A stretch of 64,000 nt of DNA from Tritrichomonas musculus (taxonomy: Eukaryota > Parabasalia > Tritrichomonadida > Tritrichomonadidae), in NCBI GenBank assembly GCA_039105265.1, contig JAPFFF010000011.1, positions 310,001 to 374,000 on the forward strand. Reading direction: 5' to 3'. Shown piece by piece: positions 9,045 through 19,500 of this stretch. Position 1 is the first letter of the stretch, and the number at the start of each line of letters is the position of its first letter. The notes under the pieces are model-generated. The model was not told the DNA's origin and did no database searches. It was given only the letters and a program-made list of their open reading frames with translations. The translations under genes and the position numbers were made by a program.

Positions 9045-9632
9045 ATGCAAATGGCATCTCCAAAATTTGTCCCTCTTAAAGATTTCGAAAATGACTATGA
9101 AATATTGAACCAATATCCTTTCACAATTAGAAGAAAATCAGACAAATATATACTCAAAGAATGTGATAGAGGTGAAGGATATCCTGCAGTCAAATTGAAT
9201 CAAATAACCTATAATAAGCACATTCTTATCGCTAAACAATTTCTTCCAAATGACGACCCTGAACATAAAACACAAATAGATCATCGAAACAAACACCGTG
9301 ATGATTATCATCTCGAAAATCTTCGTTGGACAACTCCTTCCGGAAATTGTAAAAATAAAACATCACATTTAGGAGTGGTATACGAGTATTTAGATGATAT
9401 TCCAGATGAAGCAATTAAACTGACTGATTATGTCAATAAAAAGGGAAAACATGAATTCGAAAATTACTATTATCATGACGATATTTTCTATTTCTATAAC
9501 GGAATTCAATACAGAAAACTCCATATAAACGAAAAGAAATGGGGCGGAAAATTTGTTCATGTCAGAGATACAAATAACGAGAGAGTTCAAATATATTATT
9601 CCAATTTCAAGAAACAGTATGACCTCATCTAA
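9045..9632 (+). CDS. HNH endonuclease, homing type (element B)
   Basis: This protein is 193 or 195 residues long, depending on which of two in-frame ATGs (9045, 9051) is used. The N-terminal half carries the HNH signature HILIAKQFLPNDDPEHKTQIDHRN followed by DDYHLENLRWTTP, typical of free-standing phage and intron HNH nucleases. A clear relative is in D1 at 36130-36600, with the same FVPLK.F.NDYEIL.YPFTIRRKS opening. The C-terminal part is aromatic and charged and not recognised. The leader is nearly identical to that of the first gene of B, suggesting a shared promoter unit or gene movement. It is probably a mobile accessory gene. Confidence 0.85.
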   Translation: MQMASPKFVPLKDFENDYEILNQYPFTIRRKSDKYILKECDRGEGYPAVKLNQITYNKHILIAKQFLPNDDPEHKTQIDHRNKHRDDYHLENLRWTTPSGNCKNKTSHLGVVYEYLDDIPDEAIKLTDYVNKKGKHEFENYYYHDDIFYFYNGIQYRKLHINEKKWGGKFVHVRDTNNERVQIYYSNFKKQYDLI

Positions 9633-9654
9633 AAAAATATTTTTTTGCACATCC

Positions 9655-9987
9655 TCAATACTCTAACTTCAAGAAAACAGTGAAATTGTCAAGCTTTATT
9701 TCGTTCCCTTCTGCGTCTGTAAACCATATCCTAAACTCTCTTTTTGTCCCGACAAATTCGTATTTCCTATTATCGTCCGGAGGAGTCAAATTGGCGTACC
9801 AGACAAGAGAATCTTCGTACTCATCTCTTTGAATAAATGAAGCGTGCATTTCTGTTTCTCCGTCCAGATATCCATTACAAGTAGCTCGACAAAATTGGAA
9901 GGAAATATATCGTTTATTCAATGAATTTGTGAATTCTGAGGGTAAAATATTGTTGTATTTCTTGGTAATGAAGTATGTCTTGGGCAT
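9655..9987 (-). CDS. Conserved 110-residue Polinton protein, possible minor capsid component (element B)
   Basis: This 110-residue beta-rich protein is present with the same length in A (20472-20804) and C (60270-60602). Conserved blocks are KRYISFQ, the SFIQRDEY segment and the ending FRIWFTDAEGNEIKLDNFTVFLKLEY. The C-terminal pattern (TD.GNEI...F.L.L) resembles the last strands of small jelly-roll or penton-associated proteins in other Polintons. That likeness is from memory and unverified. It is divergent from the fiber gene with only 14 bp between the start codons. Confidence 0.75.
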   Translation of the reverse strand: MPKTYFITKKYNNILPSEFTNSLNKRYISFQFCRATCNGYLDGETEMHASFIQRDEYEDSLVWYANLTPPDDNRKYEFVGTKREFRIWFTDAEGNEIKLDNFTVFLKLEY

Positions 9988-10001
9988 TTAATACTAAATA
10001 A
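9988..10001. promoter_or_regulatory. Ultra-short divergent promoter between 110-residue protein and fiber gene (element B)
   Basis: Only 14 bp (TTAATACTAAATAA) separate two outward-facing ATGs. With the start codons the stretch CATTTAATACTAAATAAATG is nearly self-complementary. Both messages must start inside or very near this stretch, or inside the opposite coding region. The structural pair is probably co-regulated. Confidence 0.55.
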
Positions 10002-13000
10002 ATGACAGCAATACTGACTAAACAGAACGCTTTAGACGGTGCATTTCTAGGTGGTTCAAAGAATCCTTCCTCAATAAACTGTGATGAAATAAACGCCAAA
10101 ACAGCTGATATCGAACAAGATTTGACCGTTGGAGGAGATATAAATTTGGGAGGAATCTCTCTGAAATCTCAGCTCATTAATCATGAAGAAGCTCTGAGCA
10201 ATCATGAAGAACGAATAACCTCTTTGGAAAAATCTCCTAATGAAATACAATTTGAAGATGGTCTTGATGCCTATTCCCTTGATTTAAACTCCTTGTCGAA
10301 AGCAGAAACAGGCGAATACAATATTTTGAAAATTAAAATAGATATGCCATCTGACTATTCAGGAAATGTTTTTACAATAAACTGTTCAACGTTTGGGGAA
10401 GCAAAAATAGACGCAAAAAACGGCAAATTTACGAATCCCAAAATCGACTCAAATAATGCAATTTCCTATATTGAAAACGAATTATCCGCCCGAATTTATA
10501 TGAGTAAGGAATCTCTTGATAATCCTTTTGACCTCTTTACTTCTGGTTTCATGAAAATAAACTTTACAGGAAGAGTGAAGCAATATATTTCAAACAAGGA
10601 ATCTAACCTCATAAATATCAAATGTAATAATGTCGATGCAGAAAATTGTCTCAAACTTTATACTTCCCCTTTACCGAATTTCTATGAGATGAAGTCGTTT
10701 GGGACCACAGAAAATGAACAATATTATTATGCTGATTGGGGCTATATTCCCGGAACCGAAGAATTTGACAAGCTCTTAGATGGACAAACTTTTGAGTTCC
10801 ATGATGAGGTATTTGGTACAGATTTCAAACTCACAAAGCAAAATAATGAATGGGTCGGCAATAATTTGTCATACAATATTCCTGGCTCCAAATCAATCAA
10901 AGGAGAAACTGAGTTCTTCAAGCATACATATCAAGGAATTTTCATTGAGCAAAACGACACAAATAGATACGTCCTAAGGAATTGGATACACAATTATTCC
11001 GACAATAATCCTTTTGAAGTCATTGTTGAGAAAGGACTTTGTACATTTAACGATTGCGAAGTGGCAAAATACGAAGATAAAGACGGATATTGGAGTGTTC
11101 TACTGAAATGTACCAAGAAAGAGTCATGCAATTTTTCGGCAAGTCTAAATATAAACGGAATAGAATATACCTCTGAATTTGGGTATTCTCATAGTAGTTA
11201 TGAGTCAGAATCATGCTATAAAGTTGTTTCAGAAAATTGTTATAAATATATTCCTTTCCACTACAATAGCCGAATAGATATTGGGAATCCTCCGTATAGT
11301 CTGATACTTTATATGCCCTCTGACAAAGAAGTAATTTTTCCGATACCAGATGTTTCGTATAAAGAAGGAGGAAATACTTTTGAGTTTCTAGCAGGATGTG
11401 GGTATTATTCTGTTGTTCCAAGACCTGAAGCATGCAGTACTTTATACACAAACTGTAATATACAGACATCTGGCGTTGTTATTGGGGAAAATATTGAGTC
11501 TCATCTTTTTGTTCTAAATTCTTTGGGAAATACAGTAGATATAGCAAATAATAGAATATCTGAGCTGCAAAATCTTTATTCAAACCTCCAAAAACAACTA
11601 AACGACATGAAAAACAAGACAAATTGGTTTAATTATGTCAAAGATGTTGTGTGTATAGCTGGTGCCACAGTAAATTTTGTCGGCGGTCCAAAGGCGCTTT
11701 TATCGTTGGCGGCAGAGGGAATATCAAAGGTAAAAAGATTTTGTTTTGCTGGTGAAGAGGTTTCGGAAGGAGCGGAGGCGATAGTTCGGGACGTTGATGT
11801 TCTTGCGGCTCCAAGAGAGATTCGAACCGCGCTTGAATTTATTGAAGAAATAGAGGCGTTTGACAAGAAATGTTTCCGATATCTTTGCTATGGAGTTGAT
11901 GACAATGAGGAGATTAAAATAGACGGAGAGTATGAAGATTTTCGAATAAATGTTCCGTATTTAGATGTATATGCAGAAAATTGTCCTTCAGCTGCTTGGA
12001 TTATGTCGATGACAAGAGAACAGAAACCGATTTTGTTGGGCGAAGAACTGACTAACAAACAGCTGATTACAGCAAAGGCAGTCAAAAAATTGATAGATAA
12101 TCATATGAAACAGCTCAAAACAGTCGATTTATCGGGATATATTTCAAAGAAAGAAGCGGATGGAAAATATGTGTTAAAAACAGATATATTATCAACTGAG
12201 AAAATATCTCAAGAATTATCAATCGCTACAAAATTCGTAAATGGAACAACAAATGATGAAGATAAAAGAACTTATATCACAAATTTGGATGGAGATTTAT
12301 GCAACATATTAAAGAAATCATCACTTTTTGTGAAAGGCTCTTGTAATAACGAAGATATTTCAGGAGAATATTTGTATGATAGTGAAGACGCGGAATATTA
12401 TCATTACAAGAAAGGCGAAAATACTTTTTCTATATACTTTTTCTATTACGGTGGAACATTCAGATATAACGGAAATTATGTTGTGGACCTAGAGTCTGTA
12501 AGTTATTCATACGAACCTGAAGTTTATGACGAATATTGTATTCCAAACATTAATTTCGTAAAAAATAATTTTGCTCAGAAAAGTGAATTGACCCGTGCTA
12601 TTGACCAAGTAAAAAGTGAGATTCCAGAACCTGTCGACTTATCGGGCTATGTAGAGAAAAATGATGATGGTTCATTATCGATATCTACTACTTTTACAAA
12701 TAATTCTCCATCGCTAATAGTGAATAATCCATATTATCCAGATATAAGATTATGTAACGAAAATAGTTATGTCACATTAAGATATGCGCCTTATACCGAA
12801 GAATTTATGATACAATATAAAGATGCCGATATGATAAACTGCACATATAAATCTCAAAAATATAAAACAACAATAAGAGACCAGTTAGTAGTTGCTGGAC
12901 GAGTTATGATAAAAGGTTCTGACTTAAATATATTTGATATTTATTCATCAAGTTCAGCAAAACAAGCGCTTATAAATTTTGGATTAGATTTGGCAAATAA

Positions 13001-13886
13001 GAGCGAAATATTGTATGAATTAAAAAATAATATTCCAAAATTATCGTTATACTTGAATGGTTCAAAAATAATAGCGATTAATAAAGATAAAGTAGAAATC
13101 AGCACTAATTTGTACAAAACCGAAACTGATAAATATTTAACGGAATCAGAATGTGATGGAAAATATTGGGCAAAAAACGATGGCTCAATAAACATAAACA
13201 CTACTGAAATCGCTCCTTTTTCTATACTTAATCATAGTAAAGCAAGTGTGTGTAAAATATATTTTGGCGAAGAAACGAGAGACTATGATTGTGGAGTTAT
13301 TAGATTTTATCATTATTCTTCAACCGAAACTAGAATAGCATTAGGTTTATATATGTCTGATAATATAATATCGATGTCAAAAGACGTAATATATTTATCT
13401 AAACCTACAAATATTAGTAGGGATCTTCATGTTTCAGGTAAAATAACATCAAACGGCTCAAATACAATTACTCATTATGCCCCGATAGAAGCGGGTGAAG
13501 AAATATCGGACTATAAGATTGGAAAACCGGTATTTTTATCAGGCCATGTGTACAGAAGAGACCCGCAAAAAAATATATTCGTCAGTTCGACAGCAGAAGA
13601 CACCACAGACTGTATTTGCTCTGTAATCATAGACGGTTCATGGAAGGAATTTGTTGGTGTCATTGTAGAGGTAGATTCAGAAAACGGATGCGTCAAATTC
13701 GCTACACACGGAGACTATTTATTTTATGTCGATGACGCTAATTTGTATCAAATAGGAGATGTAATTCTATATGATGGAAGGATTTTGGACGAGGATTATG
13801 CCATGACTTTGAAGATTCAACAAAGTATTGTGGGCAAAGTAAGTGCAAAAATAAACGAACATATATTGGCTATTTTCAAATCTTAA
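10002..13886 (+). CDS. Giant fiber-like protein (element B)
   Basis: This 1294-residue protein has a conserved N-terminal anchor MTAILTKQNALDGAF, with LGGISLKSQLINHEE a little further on, shared with the element A protein (MTGILTKKNVEDGAF). The long middle contains beta-rich segments, a short coiled coil near residues 505-530 and a Gly/Ala-containing helix. It also has repeated phage-fiber-like phrases such as VDLSGYISKKEADGKYVLKTDIL. The C-terminal 150 residues (KPVFLSGHVY, FATHGDYLFYVDD, YQIGDVILYDG) look like the conserved tip or chaperone domain of phage and large-virus fibers. It is likely a surface fiber whose base plugs into the capsid. It overlaps the next gene tail to tail by 4 bp. 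Confidence 0.75.
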   Translation: MTAILTKQNALDGAFLGGSKNPSSINCDEINAKTADIEQDLTVGGDINLGGISLKSQLINHEEALSNHEERITSLEKSPNEIQFEDGLDAYSLDLNSLSKAETGEYNILKIKIDMPSDYSGNVFTINCSTFGEAKIDAKNGKFTNPKIDSNNAISYIENELSARIYMSKESLDNPFDLFTSGFMKINFTGRVKQYISNKESNLINIKCNNVDAENCLKLYTSPLPNFYEMKSFGTTENEQYYYADWGYIPGTEEFDKLLDGQTFEFHDEVFGTDFKLTKQNNEWVGNNLSYNIPGSKSIKGETEFFKHTYQGIFIEQNDTNRYVLRNWIHNYSDNNPFEVIVEKGLCTFNDCEVAKYEDKDGYWSVLLKCTKKESCNFSASLNINGIEYTSEFGYSHSSYESESCYKVVSENCYKYIPFHYNSRIDIGNPPYSLILYMPSDKEVIFPIPDVSYKEGGNTFEFLAGCGYYSVVPRPEACSTLYTNCNIQTSGVVIGENIESHLFVLNSLGNTVDIANNRISELQNLYSNLQKQLNDMKNKTNWFNYVKDVVCIAGATVNFVGGPKALLSLAAEGISKVKRFCFAGEEVSEGAEAIVRDVDVLAAPREIRTALEFIEEIEAFDKKCFRYLCYGVDDNEEIKIDGEYEDFRINVPYLDVYAENCPSAAWIMSMTREQKPILLGEELTNKQLITAKAVKKLIDNHMKQLKTVDLSGYISKKEADGKYVLKTDILSTEKISQELSIATKFVNGTTNDEDKRTYITNLDGDLCNILKKSSLFVKGSCNNEDISGEYLYDSEDAEYYHYKKGENTFSIYFFYYGGTFRYNGNYVVDLESVSYSYEPEVYDEYCIPNINFVKNNFAQKSELTRAIDQVKSEIPEPVDLSGYVEKNDDGSLSISTTFTNNSPSLIVNNPYYPDIRLCNENSYVTLRYAPYTEEFMIQYKDADMINCTYKSQKYKTTIRDQLVVAGRVMIKGSDLNIFDIYSSSSAKQALINFGLDLANKSEILYELKNNIPKLSLYLNGSKIIAINKDKVEISTNLYKTETDKYLTESECDGKYWAKNDGSININTTEIAPFSILNHSKASVCKIYFGEETRDYDCGVIRFYHYSSTETRIALGLYMSDNIISMSKDVIYLSKPTNISRDLHVSGKITSNGSNTITHYAPIEAGEEISDYKIGKPVFLSGHVYRRDPQKNIFVSSTAEDTTDCICSVIIDGSWKEFVGVIVEVDSENGCVKFATHGDYLFYVDDANLYQIGDVILYDGRILDEDYAMTLKIQQSIVGKVSAKINEHILAIFKS

Positions 13887-14389
13887 ACACATATTTTGAG
13901 CGATATGCCATATTTTATGAACTGTGAGTAGATGTCATTGTAGGCATATTTCATGTCTTCTGTCTTGTTGTTTTTCGTTATGAGAATCTTCGAAATATAT
14001 ATCAATTTATCGGAGGAACAACAGGAATTACAGGCAATATCTTCGTCCAATACTAATTCGACATTATCTGCGTCGGTCAAGAGTTTAATCATATTCATGA
14101 GAGATGTGGTATTACAAACGAGATAAGCATTCACTTTTAGTGGATTGTCCTCATAGACAGAAACAAGCATTTCAAGAAATTTATTTTTTTGCTCGAGGGA
14201 GTCAAGCTGATTGTAATTCTTTAAATCAGACAAACTATTGCTTCGAGAGACTGTTTTTGAGGTGTTAAGTTGAGGGACATTGGGATAATTAATCTGTATA
14301 TTGGTATTCTGTTCTTGCGAAATTGATGTATTGTTCTTGCTTTTTGCTTCTGATGACAGTATGCGAGCTTGTCGGAGAGTTCCAGACAT
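13883..14389 (-). CDS. Conserved protein with LRQARILSSE N-terminus (element B)
   Basis: This 168-residue protein has homologues in A (23042-23563) and C (55029-55619). All begin with a short ARILSSE peptide, pass through a disordered Ser/Asn/Pro/Gln linker, and end in a folded domain beginning KNKFLEMLVSVYEDNPLK and containing VELVLDED followed by a Cys cluster (CNSCC). The N-terminal peptide tethered by a linker suggests a docking motif that binds a virion partner. The function is unknown. It sits tail to tail with the fiber gene in B. Confidence 0.75.
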   Translation of the reverse strand: MSGTLRQARILSSEAKSKNNTSISQEQNTNIQINYPNVPQLNTSKTVSRSNSLSDLKNYNQLDSLEQKNKFLEMLVSVYEDNPLKVNAYLVCNTTSLMNMIKLLTDADNVELVLDEDIACNSCCSSDKLIYISKILITKNNKTEDMKYAYNDIYSQFIKYGISLKICV

Positions 14390-14410
14390 TATTTGAATAA
14401 CAAAAAATTT

Positions 14411-14650
14411 TCAGGAGTAAAGATTGCCAACAGCTCTGTTCAACAGATTTCTTACCTTCATATCTCTGTCATATTTTCGTTGAATCTTCTCTCTTTTTGC
14501 TATTTTTTTGGGGTCCGTGGGAGGTGTTTGGCTCAATATCCTTCGATAATATTGGAGACGAGATTTCAGTTGTTTCAGAGTAGGTGTGGCGAAAGTTTTT
14601 CTACCGTGCCAGTTTTTGAGAGGGAGGAGAGTGGGCTGTTCTTGTGACAT
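14411..14650 (-). CDS. Small basic conserved protein (element B)
   Basis: This 79-residue, strongly basic helical protein is closely matched by the 76-residue protein of A (23592-23822). Shared blocks are TLKQLKSRLQYYRR, QRKYDRDMKVR and LLNRAVGNLYS. The charge suggests nucleic acid binding, for example DNA condensation in the particle or a partner of integrase, with which it shares a divergent promoter of 17 bp. Not recognised as a named family. Confidence 0.7.
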   Translation of the reverse strand: MSQEQPTLLPLKNWHGRKTFATPTLKQLKSRLQYYRRILSQTPPTDPKKIAKREKIQRKYDRDMKVRNLLNRAVGNLYS

Positions 14651-14667
14651 TTTCTACCAAATAAAAA
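14651..14667. promoter_or_regulatory. Short divergent promoter, small basic protein / integrase (element B)
   Basis: Seventeen bases (TTTCTACCAAATAAAAA) separate the opposing start codons. Element A has the same arrangement at 23823-23842 with 20 bp, also ending AAATAAAAA before the integrase ATG, so the layout and A-rich leader are conserved. Confidence 0.5.
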
Positions 14668-16503
14668 ATGAATACAAGTAAATTGCTTTACAATAACTCG
14701 GATGAAATAATAAATCATATCATATCGGAAACAAACTTGCCGATAGACGATTTGTTGAGAGGTAATGATGGGGATGTCCTGAATACCAGCAATAAAATAC
14801 GGATATTTTGTAGATGCCTTTCTAACCCTCAACAAAAAGTAAATTATAAAGCTGAGAGGATAATGGACTGGCTAGGAAATCAGAAAATAGACTCTTTGGA
14901 CGACTTTTTGGACTATATGGACGATCCTTCTTATTGCTTCAATAATGGGAGAAAATTTACTTATAACCACGCTTTTACTCGAACAGACATTCAACACGTA
15001 AATAATTTCTTGAGAATCAACCAAGACAGAATCGATAGATTGCTTTTTGCAAGGATAGAACAACTAAAAGAAGGCATCAAAAGAGTCAATGAATCCAGAT
15101 ATAAAGATGCTTGTGAAAGAGCCAAAGAAGAATTGTTCAGACAAAAATTGAACAACAAAAACAAGCCACAATTTGGTGCTGTCAGAGATTTTATTCAGCA
15201 AAATGGAGGGAATAAACACATATATCTCTTTGAAGATACACCCAGAGTTTATACAAGAATTGTGATTCAAGATGATGATATACAACAAATTTATGACGAA
15301 TTTATTGAGGAATGGGAAAAGAGACAAAGACCTAAAAGACCTATTTTGAGAGATACATTCACAGATAAATTGAACGAATTTGTTGTTTATAATCATGAAA
15401 GACTGCTAGATAAAGAGGAATTCAATAGAGTCAGTAGGAATTGGGGAGAGAGTAGTTTGTCCGAAGAGGAGAGATACAATAGATACGTCAATAAATTTTA
15501 TTTCCAACCAACGACATATTCAACTTATGAAATTCCTCAGGAGCAAAATATTATTGGGTTCAAAACAGAGAGTAAAATAAGAGCTTTGAAGAGTTTGTTT
15601 CCCGAGAAGCAGGTCAAAATAGCCGAGAACACATCATACTTTCCTTTGAAAAAGAACGCGAAGATGTATCAGCTCCATAAAGTTTCATCAAGAAATTCCT
15701 ATATTATTGATTTGATGTTTGTTGATAAATTATGTTATTTGGTCATGATAAATGTCAATACAAGATATTTGTATGTTGCGTTGGTAAATCAGATATTGTT
15801 TGGAGAAGAAAAGGAAGAAAAGCATCAGAGATTCGCGAAATATGATAAATCAGCAGATACTTACCTAAAAACCCTCGATAAATTGCTGCAATCTGGTGTT
15901 GTAATAAAGAGCTTGACGTTTGATGGTGAGGGCTCTTTTAACTCAAGAAAGGCACAAGAATACTATAGGACACATGGAATAGAATGGCAAACTGCACCAA
16001 GAATGAGAATGGGAAACTATCCAGACTTCATGAAAAAGGAGCAAAAACAGGTAAAAACAGACCCGATGCACAGTTCTTTGGGACTGATAGATAGAGTCAT
16101 CAGAACACTGAGAGATATGGCTTACAATATGGGAATTGGGATAATTACTCCATCGATAATGGAAGAATTGGTGAGGCAATATAATAACGCACCTCATAAA
16201 ACACTCTCAAAATATGCCAGGAAAAGTGTGTCTCCAAAGATGGTTCATGAAGATAAAGAACTGGAATCGTTGATTGTGATGAATATCTGTAAGGAGAATT
16301 ATGACATAATGACGAGTAAAGGATTCTATTTGCCAAAAGGGATGTCGGTAAAATTGTATAACGAAAAGGATGGAATGATGAAGAGAAGGTCCAATGTACA
16401 GCCAGGAAAGTATAGAGTTATTGGGTTCAAGAATGGTTTGTATGAGGTAACGGACCAAAAAAATATGAGACAATTAGTACCGCGCTTTAAATTGGACTAT
16501 TAA
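14668..16503 (+). CDS. Retroviral-type integrase (element B)
   Basis: This 611-residue protein has an N-terminal helical region of about 280 residues that is not recognised. The core starts near residue 340 with the RNase H-fold integrase pattern: YIIDLMFVDKLCYLVMINVNTRYLYV, then SLTFDGEGSF (about 417) and HSSLGLIDRVIRTLRDMAY (about 468), then YNNAPHKTL. The C-terminal end (MKRRSNVQPGKYRVIGFKNG) looks like an SH3 or chromo-like module. The family inserts Polintons and makes the 6-bp target duplications seen here. Homologues are in A, C, D1 and D2. Confidence 0.92.
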   Translation: MNTSKLLYNNSDEIINHIISETNLPIDDLLRGNDGDVLNTSNKIRIFCRCLSNPQQKVNYKAERIMDWLGNQKIDSLDDFLDYMDDPSYCFNNGRKFTYNHAFTRTDIQHVNNFLRINQDRIDRLLFARIEQLKEGIKRVNESRYKDACERAKEELFRQKLNNKNKPQFGAVRDFIQQNGGNKHIYLFEDTPRVYTRIVIQDDDIQQIYDEFIEEWEKRQRPKRPILRDTFTDKLNEFVVYNHERLLDKEEFNRVSRNWGESSLSEEERYNRYVNKFYFQPTTYSTYEIPQEQNIIGFKTESKIRALKSLFPEKQVKIAENTSYFPLKKNAKMYQLHKVSSRNSYIIDLMFVDKLCYLVMINVNTRYLYVALVNQILFGEEKEEKHQRFAKYDKSADTYLKTLDKLLQSGVVIKSLTFDGEGSFNSRKAQEYYRTHGIEWQTAPRMRMGNYPDFMKKEQKQVKTDPMHSSLGLIDRVIRTLRDMAYNMGIGIITPSIMEELVRQYNNAPHKTLSKYARKSVSPKMVHEDKELESLIVMNICKENYDIMTSKGFYLPKGMSVKLYNEKDGMMKRRSNVQPGKYRVIGFKNGLYEVTDQKNMRQLVPRFKLDY

Positions 16504-19500
16504 AATATTGGGTAATATCTCCTTCAGTATAGTCTGTTTTGATACATCTCTCGAATTTTTTTCTTGTCGATACAGTCATATTTTTATTCATTTCGAAGCA
16601 AGGTTGTCCTTTTGTTAAGTCGAATGTGATGGAATTTCCGTTGAAGAGTGTTTCATAAAGCTTCATAACATCTCCTTGAAACTCTTCATTGAATTTATAT
16701 TTGATAGAATTCTGAGTTAGTCCCTTGCCTCGTATCATATAGTCAATATCTCCAGTAGAATCTTGCAGTTTATCTACATACATTTTCTTCATCAAGAAGA
16801 ATGATTCAATAGATTCAGGCATCTCATTGTGGCCGTTTATTTCTGGGAAATCTGAATGGAATTGTCCTAAATTTTTCCCGATAAGTTCGCGGTTATATTT
16901 CTCGCGGAAGGCCTTTTCAAGTTTCGGTAAATCCGCAGATTCTATATGCATACTATCAGTATCTTGGTAATAAATATGACATCCTATGTCGAAAGCAAGA
17001 CACATGACTTCGTTCATTATTCTCTTGGACATGGACAGAACTTGAATGCCTAATAGGGAGAAATTGAAGTGATTATCTATTTGTTTGAGGGTCTTTATGG
17101 CATGGATGTCAGAGTTGTTTAACTGAATATCTTCGACAATTTTGTTATAGTTTTTTGCCCAATATTTGTCGAGTTCATCTCCTTCGTGAAGATATTTATA
17201 GTCTTTATCTACTGGCCTCTCTATTGTTTTGCCGTAGCAGGAATTCATGATGAGTTTGTAGAGATTTTGCAAAGGATTCTTCTGCTTCTTATATTCGAGT
17301 CGTTTATCGAATATCTCTCTGATACATTCTTGAATACGATAATCTTTCTTTCCGTCCCAGTAATATCCTCTCAAAATATTGAATTCTATTTGCTGAAACT
17401 CAATAAAGTCCTCCAAAGTAATATTGTCAACAACCATTTTAATGGTTTGATTTTCGGACAAATAGTCGTTATTTCTGTTTAGGCCATTTATTTTTTGAAC
17501 GATTAACGGAAATGCATAATGTTTGTTGATTTTTGTTATTTCGATTTCGACAATGTATGCGGATTGTTGAGAGAGGAAATTATAGTTGAGTTGGTCATTC
17601 TTTATTACCTTTGGACGTCCTTCAACTGTGTATAATCTACTCATTGCGGAAGGATATAATGATACTGCATCAAAATCGCAGAGATTCTTCTTGACATGCC
17701 ATTTCTTGTTATATGCCGTCATACATCTACCTCCATATATCGCCTTTGAGCAAAAATATCTCACATGACCGCCTAATTTATAGAGATTTTGGTTGGGATA
17801 ATAGACTCTTTGATTGAAGACTTCGTTTGCGAGAGACGATATGCTGATAAAATTAAATGGGTCGACTTTGAAGTCTTTGATGAATCCTTCACGCAGTTTA
17901 TTGAATCCGATTCTGAGGATATTAACATCTTGCTGGCAGTAAAATTCTGCATATTTCCACATGTCAAAATGGTTTTCGTCTATTCGGCAGCCGGATATTT
18001 TATCAATATTGGCGTTGAATAAATTGTAGTCTTCATCGGTCCATATTTTGTCCTCATTTTCTCCTGCTTCGTTTATTATGCCAATATTAGTTTGGAGGCG
18101 ATCAAGAGTATAATATTTATATGGAAATATCTCTTTTTGTATGTCAGGAATGTCAAACATAGATGGTAATTGAGATAATTTGCAGGAAAGAATTGGTAAA
18201 GAGTCTTTGAGATGGATGGTTTTGTTGAGATATTTTATGTCAGCCTTCATTGTTTTTGTGCCTTTGATGATGGATTTGGCGAGTCCGAAAGAGGCCATCA
18301 TTCTGATATCATACGCTAAATTGTGGAAATAAACGACAGCGTCATCGGGTAAATAATCTAGTAATTGTTTGTTGCAGTCTTCTCCTCGGAAAGTTTTATT
18401 GATACGGCCTGTTCTATTCTGTAAGACGCAGAGGAAAGGTTTGTGGATTTCTGTTGATGTATCTGCTTCAAAATCAGCATACCAATATGTTTTGTTGTCA
18501 TTTTCTGAGAGTTTCTTTTTGTTAAATTTTATTAGTTTCGTGCATTGTTCTTCGTTATATTCGAGGTCGATAAGGTCAATATCGTCGATTACTTCTTTGT
18601 AGAAAACTGTGTTGAGGACCTTATATTGACCAAATGTGATTGGGATGAAGTAGTTGTTTTTCATGAGAGTTCGGACCAAATTTGATGATGTCATGAAATA
18701 TCTTGCATTAATCCAGTGGTCTTGTTTGTATTCTTTATTGTATTTGTCTTCTGAACAGTCAAGGAGGTGGTTGATATAATACGTGCTGAAAGGAGTAATT
18801 TCCTCAAGAAAATAGTGCTTATTGAAGACATTCATTGTATGAGTTCTTGTTGGGTCAGCATTTTCTATACCTAAATAACTCTTTTTTGAACCATCTTTTT
18901 GGGACCTAACTGTTTGTTTTTTGCATTTTGAATCTTCATCAATGAAAGATAAATTGACATGAATTTTGAACTCTGTACATAAATTATTCAATGCTTTTTG
19001 GGAGAGATATCTTGAATTAATCCTTAGGCGCATTTTGTTTAGTGTGTCATCATCGTAGCATCCTGTTTGTTGAAGTGCGTAAATGAAGCAGCAATCGTCC
19101 AATTCCTTTCTTTGTTTGCCTTTTTTGTCCACGAGAGAAGTGAAAATCTGTAATTTCTTGAGATATTTTGAGACATTTGATGGGCAGTTTTCACGTACTA
19201 AATATTGAAAGAAACTTCCTCCAACGTCATTTTTTGCCTTAATATTCTGAAATTCACTAAAGCGAACTGCTTCAAAGAGGCTCCATTCGGGTATTTTTTC
19301 GGCTCCATTCTCATAAAAATATTCTGGTACAACATTCTCTATATCGAATATGAAGTGTTTTTCTGTCAGATTATCCATTAATTTGTTGTATATTTCAGGA
19401 GTTAATTGATAAGAATGCCATTGACTTTTGATTTTGAAAGCGAGTTTGTATTTGGCGATAATGGGTAAAGAATCTATATATTCTTCAAAGAATTCCTTCA

